DNA of 64,000 nucleotides from NCBI GenBank assembly GCA_029959195.1, contig CP114118.1, positions 2,542,001 through 2,606,000 on the forward strand, read 5' to 3'. The position numbers and the translations under genes are program-made. Numbering within the stretch: the stretch's first letter is position 1; each line of letters begins with the position of its first letter. The notes beneath the pieces were generated by a model. That model was not told the origin of the DNA. It searched no databases and was given only the letters and a program-made list of their open reading frames with translations. The DNA is from Dictyophora rubrovolvata (taxonomy: Eukaryota; Basidiomycota; Agaricomycetes; Phallales; Phallaceae). Shown piece after piece: positions 1 through 11,393 of the stretch.

Positions 1-2
1 TC

Positions 3-278
3 AGGAGCGCAAACGAACCGATGGCGAGAGCTGCTAGTGCTGGTGGTGGCGGTGGTAGTGCTAGTGGTGTCGATACCCCAATATTAGACCGGAATGTGGT
101 TATCAATCCTTTCTCATTATTCGGCATCCCGTTGACCCGACCTGACGATCGCGAGCGCGACGAGAATGGACTAGAGATTTCTACGCCTTTAGGAATCGGG
201 CGAGAACATTCACAGAGAGAGGCGACTGAGCAAGAACTTCGTCTGCAAATGGATTTGCGAAACGCTGGATTAATTTAA
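3..278 (+). CDS. 3' end of an unrecognised protein gene (partial)
   Basis: This is the last exon of a gene that begins before the window. The frame is open from base 3 to a TAA at 276-278. The readable tail is about 90 residues. It has a Gly/Ser-rich linker, then a stretch with NPFSLFGIPLTRP and a charged end rich in Glu, Gln and Arg. No catalytic motif or domain is recognised. The methionine at base 21 is probably internal, because the frame stays open upstream of it. The stop is followed by an AT-rich, T-tract-containing 3' region, as expected of a gene end. Confidence 0.55.
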   Translation, partial: RSANEPMARAASAGGGGGSASGVDTPILDRNVVINPFSLFGIPLTRPDDRERDENGLEISTPLGIGREHSQREATEQELRLQMDLRNAGLI

Positions 279-620
279 GCAGTTTCTTTCTTCTCTCCCC
301 TCACCCTTCATTCTTTTTTTTTTGTATAGTCTGTATCAAAAAAAATAGGTTCGGCCTTCTGTTACCTCCTGTTGGGTTGGGTTCCGACATACATATTTCA
401 TTCCTTTGGACGTTTTAAGTTCATTTTTAAATTTTAAGTATACGTATTAGTGTAAAAGTTCAATATATATATAACGTAGCAACATTTATGGTAAAATAAC
501 TCGTCGAGTGAACTCTGTACATCTGTCAAGCACTACACCATCGGAAATGTCCGGCCATCGCCACACGACATTCAGCGCCCATGGGCGCCTAAAAAGTTGG
601 TCCGTGCGCAAAGCCGTGAA
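279..620. other. intergenic, gene 3' flank to U2 promoter
   Basis: No open frame of note. The stretch holds T-rich sequence just after the upstream stop, AT-rich DNA at 415-480, and then the upstream region of the U2 snRNA gene. Confidence 0.5.
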
Positions 621-623
621 ATC

Positions 624-632
624 GTATATATA
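624..632 (+). promoter_or_regulatory. TATA box of the U2 snRNA gene
   Basis: The motif GTATATATA lies about 25 bases before the inferred U2 5' end near 650. That is where an RNA polymerase II snRNA core promoter would place it. No coding gene begins just downstream, so it best serves the snRNA. Confidence 0.55.
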
Positions 633-649
633 GTGGACTCCCCGCGTTG

Positions 650-840
650 TCGCTTTTCTTCACCACTCTGGCCTTTTGGCTTAGATCAAGTGTAGTATCT
701 GTTCTTTTTAGTTTAACCACTAAAATGACCGCACCGCGGTCATCATTGGTTAGCCAATTTTTGCCGCCCTTGTTCTTTGACCTCTGCTTGCAAGTCATTG
801 GATATGATGACCTCGCTATTGCAGTATCGGCTTGTGTCGT
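650..840 (+). ncRNA. U2: U2 spliceosomal snRNA
   Basis: The 5' part matches the near-universal U2 start: a TCGCTT-type 5' end, the stem-loop I core GGCCTTTTGGCTTAGATC, and the branch-point recognition region with GTAGTA at 692-697. TATCTGTTCTTTTTAGTTTAA follows in the stem-loop II area. A canonical Sm site AATTTTTG lies at 756-763 and is followed by sequence able to form the 3' stem-loops. In family terms, U2 pairs with the intron branch point in the spliceosome, and the many small introns in this window need it. The 5' end is within a base or two. The 3' end near 840 is an estimate. Short open frames reported on either strand here are chance. Confidence 0.88.
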
Positions 841-1103
841 CGGGGGACTTTTAACTTACTTTTCCTTTCTCTCTGCTATTTCACAAAATTGTCTGCATTT
901 TGCAGCACTGCGGGCTTAGCAGAAAGATATGGAGAGATTTTTAGAGCCTTATGGATGTGTCTAGGTGTATTTGTTAGTTTGTCGTAATAAAAGTAAATGC
1001 TTTTTTGCTTATAAACTCTTGCGAGTTGTTTGTGATTTTTTGAATATTTGAGTATCATCATGGTATTATATTTATACAAATTGAACGTAAAGATAAGCCC
1101 AAT

Positions 1104-2759
1104 TCACCAGCCCATATCTATACTACCTTCTCTATGACTCTGTGTCCGTTGTCTCAAGCCCTCAGGTGTCTCCATTCCATGCTGCATAATACCATGATGT
1201 TGCCCAGGTATAGCCTGTGGCGTACCAGGCCCAAAATCGACACCCATGCCACCGGGATGTCCTCCTGTCATTCCACGAGCACCGGCACCCATCATACCCG
1301 GAGTATTCAACATATTGTTCATCCCAAGTCCCATCATATTCATGTTCATCATCCGATTACCACTTGGCGTCCCACCGCCACCGCCTCCACCCGCTCCTCC
1401 CATAGCGTTCATACCCATCATGCCCATTCCATTGTTATGAGGTGTCTGCGGCGTTCCGTCAAACCCCCCAAATGCTGGATGTCCTTGGCCACCACCAAGG
1501 TGCGAGCGCGGACTCGAGATGGCGGCAGCAGCAGCATGTTGCGGGCCTGAATGATGCTGTTGCTGCATTTGCTGTTGATGAGCGAGTTGCTGCTGCTGCT
1601 GTTGTACATGAGAAGGATGTCCAGCAAAATCACCCGCAGCTCCTCCTAATCCGGGAGCAGGTCCTGGTCGGATTCCAACGGCGCCACCGACACCGACACC
1701 GACACCGCCGCCCATTCCGACATTGGCAGAACCGTTCGTAAAGGGGTAGGGATTGCCCATCTGTACGCCATTGCTTGGTCCACCACCTGCGCCCGCATGG
1801 CCGTTCATTTGTTGTTGCGCCTGTAATTGAAGTTGCAGTTGCTGCTGCTGCTGCTGAAGGATTTGCTGTTGATGATGATGATGTTGCTGTTGCTGAGGCG
1901 TTTGGTGCTGGTGTTGGTGTTGGTGCTGATGCTGGTGCTGCGATTGTAATTGCAGTTGTAATTGGAGCTGCAACTGTTGCTGTTGCTGTTGCTGCAGTTG
2001 CAATTGCTGCAGCTGTTGTTGTTGTTGTTGCTGTTGCTGTTGTTGCTGTTGCTGATGATGCTGTTGCAGTCGCAACGATGACCGCGTAGGAGTGGACGTT
2101 GAGCTGGATGATGATGCGTGGTGCTGCGAAGTCATACGAGGCTCTATCGAGCCCGTTCGATGATGTTGATGATGATGATGATCCACCGTTGCGTTATGGT
2201 GCAACACATCGCTCCGTGGTGAACCGCCGTTTGTTTCGTCGTGCAGTTGTAAGTGTGAATCAGATTCTGTTTGACCCAGTACGGGAGTTGGGTCGAAGTA
2301 GAGTGTAGAGCCATAGTCTATCATGAACCTTTTGGTAAATGACACATAAGCAAAGTTTTCAATCTCTAAAAAGGGAAAAAGAAGGCTAACCTCTGAGTGG
2401 CTACATCCCATTGCGGGCCACGATCTGCACGAGCAGTTATGAGCAACGAGTTCCATTCGCTTGCATTATCCTATTTCAAAATGACAAACACACAGGAAAA
2501 AGAGCGATAATGAAGCAAATTAATAAATAGCCTTCACAGCTTTAATAAACAACAAAAAGCCAAAACTCACACAAGCCACACCCAACGGATGAGTCGGATC
2601 AATAACCACATTTCTAACACTCAACCCGTCAATTTTGATCTTTTTCTTTTTGGCGGCTTTTTGTATTTCGGTGATAAGACCTGGCTTGAGAGGTCTCGAT
2701 GCATGTCGGGGTGCTCGGATGACGATGCTGGATGGTCCACGGCCAGGACAAGGTGACAT
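1104..2759 (-). CDS. glutamine/histidine-rich low-complexity protein, likely nuclear
   Basis: Three exons join in phase. Exon 1 (ATG at 2757-2759) encodes MSPCPGRGPSSIVIRAP, a Lys-rich patch and ends DPTHPLGVAC. A short exon encodes DNASEWNSLLITARADRG. The long last exon starts FMIDYGSTLYFDPTPVLG. The first 120 or so residues are ordinary sequence and may fold. The rest is low complexity: a long Gln tract broken by His and Leu (from CAG/CAA runs at about 1810-2075), His runs, then Gly/Met/Asn-rich sequence to MDMGW at the C-terminus. Such Gln/His/Gly-rich tails are common in fungal transcription or chromatin co-factors, but no DNA-binding domain is visible. The family is not recognised. Confidence 0.7.
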
Positions 2760-3233
2760 TTTTTGTGAACTTAGATGCGTGCAGAAGGGATGCGGTTGGA
2801 TTCCCACGGTTTTTTTGGCGCTCGTTACTCGAACTAGGAAAGACGGAGCCCTACTGATCCTGGGCGATTAGATAGCACTACTAGTATAGTGATCTCGAAT
2901 ATTTAGATTTGATAGATTTCTTAAATGAGCTGGGGCGAACTTGTGGACATGAAAAAAAACAGTTCCGCAATGCGACTCGGGCCGGACGACACGCGTGCTA
3001 TAGTACGATGAGTCAACATAATTTATAAATAATACATACTTTCATGCTATTTACTACATTAGCTGTCAACTATGAATTCCAAAATCCGTGGCTGCCTTTT
3101 TTAATATCCTTTTTCTCAGCGCCGCTTTAGCATTTTCATCAGACCCCAATTTGACACTCTCCAACAGCGCACCTAAAAAGAAAGGACGAAAATCAATAAA
3201 CAACATATTTCGCAAAGCACATATACATATAAA
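2760..3233. other. intergenic between two same-strand genes
   Basis: Holds the 5' flank of the Gln-rich gene and the 3' flank of the forkhead gene. No convincing exon, RNA or repeat was seen. Confidence 0.45.
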
Positions 3234-4905
3234 CTACTGCTCACACTGTACCCAAAGTGAAGGCCATTTCGGGTCCCAAGGCGGTGGAACATCCGCCGGC
3301 CAAACATCCTTCAGCCGTACGACGTCTTCCTCACAATACCAAGTTGAAGGTCCACTGGAACGCACGACATGCTCCGCATCCTGTCTTTGTTGCGCATTCA
3401 AACCGAATCCCAAAGTAAACTCCTCAGTCCATCCCAACTCCATATTCATATTTATATCCATATCCGTCCAGTCGTCTATTGCCGGTATCGGTATGTTTGG
3501 CATGTCATCGGAACAAAACGTGGTCAGAGTTGGAGCGGGACTCCAAATTAAACATTCGTCTTCTGAAAAGTTGCTTGATTCTGTGTAATCAGCTTCTGAA
3601 GGAACGGCCAAAGATGAATGCGAAAGGGAACGAGAATCCGGTCCTGAATGTGCGCCACTGGCATGTGCGTCAGGATCCATCAACATCAGCGTGGTTGATG
3701 GTATGATATTCTTTTTATCTTTATCTTTCGCTTCCAAAGACACTTCTTGCCTTGGATTTAAAAGAGATTTTATCGACAATTTCGACGATGCGATCCTGCG
3801 TGGCTGCCGAGCAGGTCGAGTGGGTTTGAGAGAAAGGTCAGATATGGATTCACCATAATCGATAGGGAAAAACACATGAATCGGGACTTGTTCAGGATCG
3901 CATTCTTCGGGATATATCAGAGTTTGAAACGAGGGGATGCCCCATGCTCGGTATGCACAACCCTGTCCAAGTCATTAGAAACTCGCGTTTTAAATTATGT
4001 CGTGTCGTCCCAAACTTACATCGTCCTCTGCCGTCGCATCGCGTGGAACACGCTCGAAACAGGCGTATCTGTTCAAAATCCAATTAACCGAAATCTTTGC
4101 ATGAAACGAGAATAATAAGCAACTGAGCGCGTAAAAAAAAAAAAGCTACCATGCAAGTTAACTCACTTGCCAACGACTATTCCGAGCCAAACGCTGTGTA
4201 AAATAGGGGAACCGTCTGATCAGCGAGAGCTTTATTTCGCGCTCTGTAAGCATGGCTGAAGGTGAGCCCGAGATTGCACCGATAATGAGGTATGGAAGAG
4301 GAACGGGTGGGATTTCATCGTCCCAATAGGAAGGTACCGTACATAAGTTGAAGGTGTGCATTCCGGGAAGGACTCCAGCTACTTAGTACTGAGAAAGAGT
4401 GCCATATTTCTTAAGAATGTGAATGCTTACGCGGATGAGAAGCTTCCCATTCGTCGAATTGTGTTTGTTGGTACGGAAGAGGGTAATAGTCTCTGAGAAT
4501 GCGTTTTTCATCCGGATGTGGAGGAGCAGCTTGGAGGTACGGAATCCAAGTATTGGGTATACTCGCGCTCTTCAAAGGATAGATAGCGTGAGGACTGCAA
4601 TGTAGAGCTAGAATATTGGCGACTTGTTTGAAAATGTAGGTGTTGGATGTGAAGAGACCCTTTGTTAGGGCTGGTGTGTCGTCGGGTTCGGTATCTTCGT
4701 CGTATTCGGGATCATCGGCAAGAATTCGTGGATCAAGGTCCGCTGGTTGAACGTGAATAATGAAGTTTCGTCTTGTGGAGATGTCTTGATTTAACGATAA
4801 GGATGTAAGTGGTTGTCCCGAGTACGGTTGCGCGTTCAATGCACCTGACGAGCCTGCCGGGGTTTGGCCACACTCGTTCGTCGTAACTTGTTCACCATAC
4901 TCCAT
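3234..4905 (-). CDS. forkhead (winged-helix) transcription factor, divergent
   Basis: Four exons on the minus strand read continuously in phase. Exon 1 (ATG at 4905) is an acidic N-terminal region of about 160 residues. Exons 2 and 3 form the forkhead domain. It starts PPVPLPYLIIGAISGSPSA (the PPYSY.LI helix-1 equivalent), continues LTEREIKLSLIRRFPYF (helix 2 plus the FPYF signature) and RNSRWQ, and across an intron reads SVNWILNRYACFERVPRD, which stands where NSIRHNLSLNKCF.KVPR is expected. The last exon opens GCAYRAWGIPSF and has a Ser/Asp-rich tail ending WVQCEQ. The recognition helix is unusually diverged: the IRH core is replaced by VNW. As a family, these proteins bind DNA and regulate transcription. 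Targets cannot be inferred. Confidence 0.78.
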
Positions 4906-5260
4906 AGCGAGAAATAGAATAGACAGACAGACAACGTCTGCGGTTTGTTTATATTTGAGGTTGGGCTAAGTCCAGGCATCGAGGCCGCGGCTATGACTGG
5001 CATGGCCACAAAGGGTGGCAGCAAGCACAAAGCATGGACAGCGGACGTTGCTTCCAACTTGAATTTCGACTTTCCATTTTTTTTTTTCATTTCTTGGTCC
5101 TTTGTGTGCAGAAGACGGTAAGCGAGTGAATCCATTGTCCAAGAATCAAGATGCTTGATGGACAAAAGGCCAAGTAACGCGGTGAATAACTGAAGGTTAA
5201 ACGTTAATCGTGGCCACCGAGTCCGAGTTCTTCACAACTTGCACTGCGTCCGAAAACGGC

Positions 5261-5449
5261 TCAAAACCTCGTCACACTAAACAGAGAAAACGAGAAATTA
5301 ACTTTTGTATGTCCTAGGACAGTATTGAAATTCACCAACGGACACTGGTGTGAGGAAGTGGTAGACAGGATCCATCAGATGATTGGGACTGCCCGGAACC
5401 AGTACCAGGAGGCTGGTGTTTAACTACTCTAATTCCATTAGGTGCTGTC
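5261..5449 (-). other. possible small exon pair, unassigned
   Basis: Between the forkhead gene and MsrA, the minus strand has an open stretch TAPNGIRVVKHQPPGTGSG followed by a Ser/Pro-rich run. It is followed by a plausible intron (gtgaat...tttag) and a short exon that soon stops. The first part looks protein-like, but I found no convincing start exon and no family. It could be a small gene, or an alternative 3' part of the MsrA transcript. Confidence 0.22.
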
Positions 5450-5605
5450 TGAACAACATTGGGATTGCAAATAATGCGTCATTTTAATGTATGTTATCTC
5501 CGTTTGATCAATTCATATAATATATAAATATTGTCCTTCTAACATAGAATCAATAGTCATTTACATCCTGAAATCAACCGAAATCCAATCTCATAGAAGA
5601 ATAAT

Positions 5606-6536
5606 TCACCAGTGCAAGCGATGAGTCGGGCACTGATAACCCGATGGGTTGTTATGTAGATACTCCTGATGGTACTCTTCCGCTGGCCACCAAACTTTCG
5701 CCGGTTCAATGATAGTTACGATCCTCTCTCCTTTGGGATCAAAGTGTTTAGCTTGAACTTCAGCGGTAACACGTCTCGCAATCTCGGCTTGCTCATCGGA
5801 GTAAGTAAAAATAGCTGAACGATACTGCGTTCCTCTGTCGTTGCCTTGGCGATTGACGGTAGTGGGATCATGTGAACGATAAAAGAATTCTGCAGAAAAA
5901 AACAATCAAAATGGGTTCTGGGGAGCTTGCGCTTTTTGCCACACATGAAGGCGAACGTACCAACTAGTTCTTCATACTTGAGGATGGTGGGATCAAACTC
6001 GATCCGGCAGGCCTCAGCGTGGCCTGTACGTCCTGAGCAAACTTCATCATAGGAAGGATTCTTGGCTTCATCACTGCCGCCAATGTAGCCAACGGCGGTC
6101 TTGAGAATGCCTTTGTTATCTTTGATAGGATAGTGCTGAAATTTTACGTCAGATCACGCCATATCAGCGTGGGCATCAGTCGACTACGAACCTTCAAAAA
6201 GATATGTTCTGTACCCCAAAAGCCTAGATGATAGTGAGCGATTGGGTATCGATTGTAGTAAGCAGATTTGTCACTTACATCCATTGGCGAAAGTAGCGAC
6301 TTCAACTACAAAAAAGCAGGTCAATCTATTATCTCTGAGACATTCTCCCGACCACGTGCAGACATACCGTTCGTCATATTTGCAGATGTCGAAGCAACGG
6401 GTCCGTTTTGTGTTGAGGTATTGTTTTGTCGTGAATTGGATCGGAAGCCTGTGAGACCAAGGAGATAGTCAAGGACAGTTTTCCTGATCGATTTGCCATT
6501 ATTTAAACCAGGTATGCCTAATTGCTCCCGAAGCAT
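5606..6536 (-). CDS. msrA: peptide methionine sulfoxide reductase A
   Basis: MsrA reduces methionine S-sulfoxide in proteins, with thioredoxin as electron donor. Four exons join cleanly. Exon 1 (ATG at 6536) gives an N-terminal extension of about 55 residues ending ANMTN. Then [18 protein letters not shown] carries the catalytic GCFWG motif; the intron falls inside the Cys codon. Next come [20 protein letters not shown], the family hallmark [34 protein letters not shown], and a C-terminal end with YHQEYL and a late Cys in GYQCPTH that may be the resolving Cys. The catalytic domain is complete. The Ser/Asn-rich extension before it could be a targeting sequence. An upstream in-frame start at 6611 is possible but less likely. 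Confidence 0.92.
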
Positions 6537-7052
6537 GGTCACAGTAACCGCTGACGTAGATTTAATGGGTTTTGGTATGAGATAGACGGGACAAAAAAAA
6601 TTTTTTGGCAAGCAACCAGATTGCGTGATTTAAGTAGACTGGTGCACCGCATTTTTTTGGATTGATCAGTGTTGCTGGCGTGATCAATTTGAAACGTTGA
6701 ATGGGTAAGAAGCTTTGCTCCGATAGAAGGTCGGGAGGCGCAGCACATTATGTTATCGTCACGTGCGTTGTATCAGTCAGCAGATGTCGCGCTGTAACGC
6801 GTTCGCGCTTATCCGGGATCCCCAAAATGAAGCCGGCTAACTTGGATTCCATTTCAACACGCTCGAGGCGGCACTTACTTTTGTTCAAACCCTTTTTAAT
6901 TCAATGCCTATACATCCGTGCCCTATTCAACATAGGCTTCCGGGAAACAAGAGGACAAAACCTCATACCCAGCACAAGCACTGTGTTTAGATAAAGGTAC
7001 CGTGTTTTTAGTGGAACGCATTTGTCATTCTAATATTGTTACAACCTTGTGC
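6537..7052. other. intergenic between MsrA and the DUF6534 gene
   Basis: The 5' flank of MsrA and the 3' flank of the DUF6534 gene. Short open frames here are unsupported by splice context or composition. Confidence 0.4.
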
Positions 7053-8872
7053 TCATGGGACTCCCATGGTTTCGGCTTCTTCCAAAATACAAGCGGCTGG
7101 GTTGTGATCTCGCTGAATTCCAAACGTGAATTGAGACGGAACAGTGCTCGAGGTCAACACCCATTCCGGTCGTTTGCCTTTAATGTACTGTCGTGCGTTC
7201 AAGTTCGCAAGGAACGTATTTAAATAGATCATTCCCATGGGCACTTCGATCAAAAGGAACAGGTTCGTTCGTTCAAAGGCCAGAAGCTAAACAATATGGC
7301 TTCAATAATGAGTTGTATAGGACGGGATGGGTTTAAACCTACCAGGATGAGACTAACGGTAGCCGAGCTGGCAGTCCATATACCAGTATTAACGATGACA
7401 ATGAATATTCTGGCTACAGTTGTGTTGTTCTGACTGGAAAAACGCAGGTCGACCATACGTTCTGAATTTCAACGAGAGGGACATCTTACATTTCGGATGA
7501 AAAAAACCTCTTCCGTAGAGGATAAGTCATAGATACAGCAATTGTTACATCTGCAAGGACACTAGCTACGCGTGTGGAGATCCAGAGATGCTAGAAAATA
7601 TCGGTCAAAGTCGGTATAAACTTGAGAACCTGAGCGTTTGCTTACCTGGGCGAGAGGGCTAATGGTATCGTGGATTGTGTGCTGTACATTTCCAAGCCTG
7701 AATTATGTTAGCGTAAATATGATATATTTAATCCTTGTGGCTCACGTAAGGGCGCAATATACTGAGGAGATGTCAAGGAGATATTCGCTTTTTCGTCGAC
7801 AATTCGAAACTCACCAACTGTAGCGGCTTAAAGATGCTGTCAACTCTCTACATCTGCCAACCGACAGAGCAAAGATACTCACCAAACTGCCACAGTGAAA
7901 GAGGAATCTGAGAATGCTACATGAGTAACTGCACGACAGGATAATGTTAGACACTATACCCCGAATATTAGAAAAACTTTCTTCCTTTCACTGACTTTTT
8001 GTTGATCAGGGAACGGTTTTAAGTAAGGTGAACTATGGCTTACATATGTATATCCGATGAAAGAAAAATATTTGAATAATACTTATGGGGAGAGCCTTTA
8101 ATACATATATTATAATCGCGCCAACCGGAGTCGTTGAACAGAAATCTTTAATCGGGGGTGAATGGCAAACACTGACTTACCGTCAACATGGCAAAATACT
8201 TTCTGAAGGCATCAGTTCTGCTTTATGTCTCCACCAAAAACAACATACATAGGTTAATCTGTCAATAGGGTAGGTTAGAGTAAAATGTCGGGTACGATCG
8301 CCATTCAATCACTGTCAATGGCAACTTCACATACGGTGAAACATGCTCAAGGGCTGTTATATTCCCATAATGAACAATAAATCTGGTCCAGACTGAAATC
8401 ATGTGAACGCGATTAAAATGTAGTTCCATATTTTCTTACTAGGTATAATACTCAGAATATCAGCCGAAGTTTCAATAGCCCTAGGAAGGCGAGTTCGACT
8501 TCTACAGCATCGGTGGGATCTGTGTATTGACTAACCAGAGGAAAAACACCTATATAATCTCATAAAGTGAGTAGAACGGAGAAGAGGGAAAAAAAGATTG
8601 TCTTACCAAAAATCGTAAGTAGAAAGGATCATTGTCATAACTGGTGAGGGTAAATTGTAGAACGCGTGCCAGTGGGTTGTGAAATAAACGTACGTAACAT
8701 GATACAGAAACCTTGCAGAAACGTTTAGCAAGAGACAAATAAAAAAGAAATATAAAAGGGAGGTATATGACGCTCACACTTGCATACACGAAATTCCCCA
8801 AAAAATGCAAGAAAATAACGTTCCCAAAGCTTGTAGCCCGTATGGCAAACTCAAGTCATTGTCAACTGACAT
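7053..8872 (-). CDS. DUF6534 multi-pass membrane protein
   Basis: The gene has many small exons. It starts at the ATG at 8872 with MSVDNDLSLPYGLQALG and GTLFSCIFWGISCMQ, the usual first helix, then VTYVYFTTHWHAFYNL. Middle exons include VWTRFIVHYGNITALE. Near the C-terminus it has HLWISTRVASVLADVTIAV then YPLRKRFFSSE, and VNTGIWTASSATVSLIL. It closes with IEVPMGMIYLNTFLANLNAR, the diagnostic end of this basidiomycete family. As known for the family, these proteins have about seven helices, occur as many paralogues in agaricomycetes and have no established function. Exon limits between 7860 and 8400 are approximate. The gene lies about 90 bases downstream of the next gene on the same strand. 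Confidence 0.78.
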
Positions 8873-8962
8873 GGCCTTTGGAGTCGAGAGTGGAGAAAGA
8901 AAAACTATCCGGCCTCAGCTTCGTCAGGCCTTCAAGCCAACCGGAAGAACCATGGATTTCTT

Positions 8963-10839
8963 CTATATCACGGCTATATTCTCAATAGACGCGGTCATTT
9001 TTTCAATTTGCTTTCGAAGGTGCCTGTTTTTGGCAGCATCCGCCTTCATTATTAAGGTTTGCATAGCCTCGGCTCTACTCGATCCAATCAGTGAAACATC
9101 GATCATTGACAGGGGACCCGAAGCCATGACATCTTTCCGATCATTTATATATATACCCTGTAAAAATGTTGAGAGTCTAAGAGTATAATACATCGGGCGA
9201 TAGATTTTACTCATTTATCAAGAAAGCTGTCGAAAATAGCATCAGGAATATGCGCTCAAGGTCATCGACGGCCTTGCTTCATACTTACGAAATGTGAGTC
9301 AGATCATTTCTTAGCGTGCGAGAATCAAATTTAGTTAGCCATTAAACGTAATAGATATGTGCACTCCGCGGCGACTGTTGGGACTTCCTCCAGTGAGTTA
9401 AACCAATTGCAGCCATTTGGGATAGCAGTCCCTTAGGAACTCGCTGCAAAGCCGCGTCCGTAGATAAAGGTTGTTAGGATACCAGACAATGGGACTTTGT
9501 TTGATTTCTGAAATGGAAGTGGTTTTGAGGCCCGCCGAGGCTTGCGTATTCTGCGCTCCAACTTTCAAAGACTTCAAGCATTTATTTTTAGTCAGTAAAT
9601 ATGCAGAGCAGTGTATTCTTACGCATGTAATGAGAAAAAAAAAGAAAAGGACTTTAGCAATCATCTCAGATCTCAAGATCAAATCGAGTACAAAACAATC
9701 ACGCTTCACTTGATCTCAAGCTCTTCCAATAGAGTAACAATAAGTTTACGTAAATCTAAAAAAGAAAAGGTTTTAGGGAGAATAGCATGTCGAATAATTG
9801 CGACTACCCACCTTCATCTGCTTTTGCGTGATACGCAAGGCCGCGCATTTGCTCCTTTTCTCTAGTTTGATCAGCTCGTTCTTCATTGTGAATTTGCTCC
9901 TCAATAAGATCCTATGAAGCGAAAAACAGGATCTTCAATATATAAGGGAGTAAAAGAACATTGTATCCTTTTTTTTACATTATACGGTTCAAACGTTTTT
10001 GCAATTTTGACCCAGAGAGCACGGATGTGATCTTCTAGTTGGGCATACTCGAGCAAAAAAGATTCATAGGCTTCATCTCTGTAGGTAAATGCATTGATTC
10101 AAAATCCACGAAACAAAAATACGGCGTCAAGTACTGATGAAAAACTCACATTTGATCGCAACATTCGTTGAATTCTGCACGACTGCGTGTTTGCTGGGTT
10201 GGATAAAACATACAAGTATGAATAGGTGTTTGGAATGAATATCATGAGCAAACATTATCATATCCATTTGTGAGAAAAACACTGTCTTACAATTTCAGCT
10301 AGTTCTTTTTCATGAGCCGCCAAACATTTGGTTTCCTTTTCTTTCTGTTTCTTCTCTAGACCGGCTGAAGAAAATAAAAACATGTTAAGGCGAGCTAGGT
10401 TAGTACGTATAACCTCAAGGCAGGGAGAACGCGATCGCAGTTTCGTGATGAAGTGGACAAAAAGGGGGTTCCAGGCATGCCAATTGACAGTATAACGATT
10501 CGAAAGATCAAGATACCCGTACTGAATTACTTACACTGAATTTTTTGAAAAAGGGCTTGAGCTAGCCTATGAAATGTGCCAACGAGTTTAGTATGCCAAA
10601 CCATGTATGTGATCCAAGAGACGAAAGAAGAATATATGATTTGAGATAGATGGACGTGTTAGCACTTACTCATCATCGTTTGTGCTGGTACTATTTTGCG
10701 ACAGCCTTTCGACAAGTTCAGGTTTAGATGTACTAGTAGTAGCTCCCGCAGAGTCTTTTCCGTCATTTTTGCTGGTCGCTGATTTTCGACGTTTAAGAGC
10801 AGCTTTACTATTCGTTTGTTTTACTTGTCGAGAGGACAT
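8963..10839 (-). CDS. coiled-coil protein of unknown function
   Basis: The ATG at 10837-10839 starts MSSRQVKQTNSKAALKRRKS, a basic Ser-rich leader. Small exons then give LAQALFQKIQ, AGLEKKQKEKETKCLAAHEK, QTRSRAEFNECCDQM, DEAYESFLLEYAQLEDHIRA, DLIEEQIHNEERADQTREKE and, at the end, SRAEAMQTLIMKADAAKNRH followed by LRKQIEKMTASIENIAVI. The composition is heptad-like and rich in Glu, Lys, Gln and Leu, as in a long coiled coil. A stretch at about 9398-9600 may be a further exon (QNTQASAGLKTTSISEI) or intron. No family was recognised. A structural or kinetochore/spindle-type role would be a guess. Confidence 0.6.
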
Positions 10840-11393
10840 TTTTCTAGATTCTCAAACAGAAAATGGAGACTAGCACAAATTGGAATTGGTGGGCGTGGAT
10901 GAAAAGCTAGTGGAGAGCTACTTCGGATGTCACTCCGCAATTGTGACCGACTCGGGTTTCACCGAAAGTGGTCGCGTGCGCAACGGCAACAATGTTCTCG
11001 TTATTAATTACCTTGCAAAGGCACATTAGGATGCTCATTATGTACTAGATATCTGCTATTTCTACAAATAATCCGTCTCCGACCAAATAAAACTATGACG
11101 ACTAGGAGATAGACGCGTTCAAAGGTTTCAAAAGCAGTTTAATCGTCCAATGGAAAAGTTCAGTTCCAACCATACATTTTCATTATATCGTGATTGGCCA
11201 ACGCTTTATTTTATCCGAGCCATCCGACCGAGTAGTCCAAGGGTATTGACCTGATGATCTGAGCACCTAGTTGGGTACTGCTGCAAAGACGACACGGAGA
11301 GGGCATTCATTTAAGATGAGTCAGTAAAGACTGCACGTTGAAAATTCTAAATAACGTACGTGATTGAAATTATGTCTATTGATGAATGGCACA
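10840..11393. other. intergenic between two minus-strand genes
   Basis: The 5' flank of the coiled-coil gene and the 3' flank of THG1. No exon, RNA or repeat was recognised. Confidence 0.45.

Noticed and set aside
647-919. 90-residue open frame on the plus strand
   Set aside because: It overlaps the U2 snRNA; the sequence is explained by the RNA. The apparent Leu/Ser-rich peptide has no support.
1134-2308. Several plus-strand frames rich in His, Ala, Val or Asp
   Set aside because: They are antisense shadows of the Gln/His-rich repeats of the minus-strand gene; repeats of CAG/CAT type keep all frames open.
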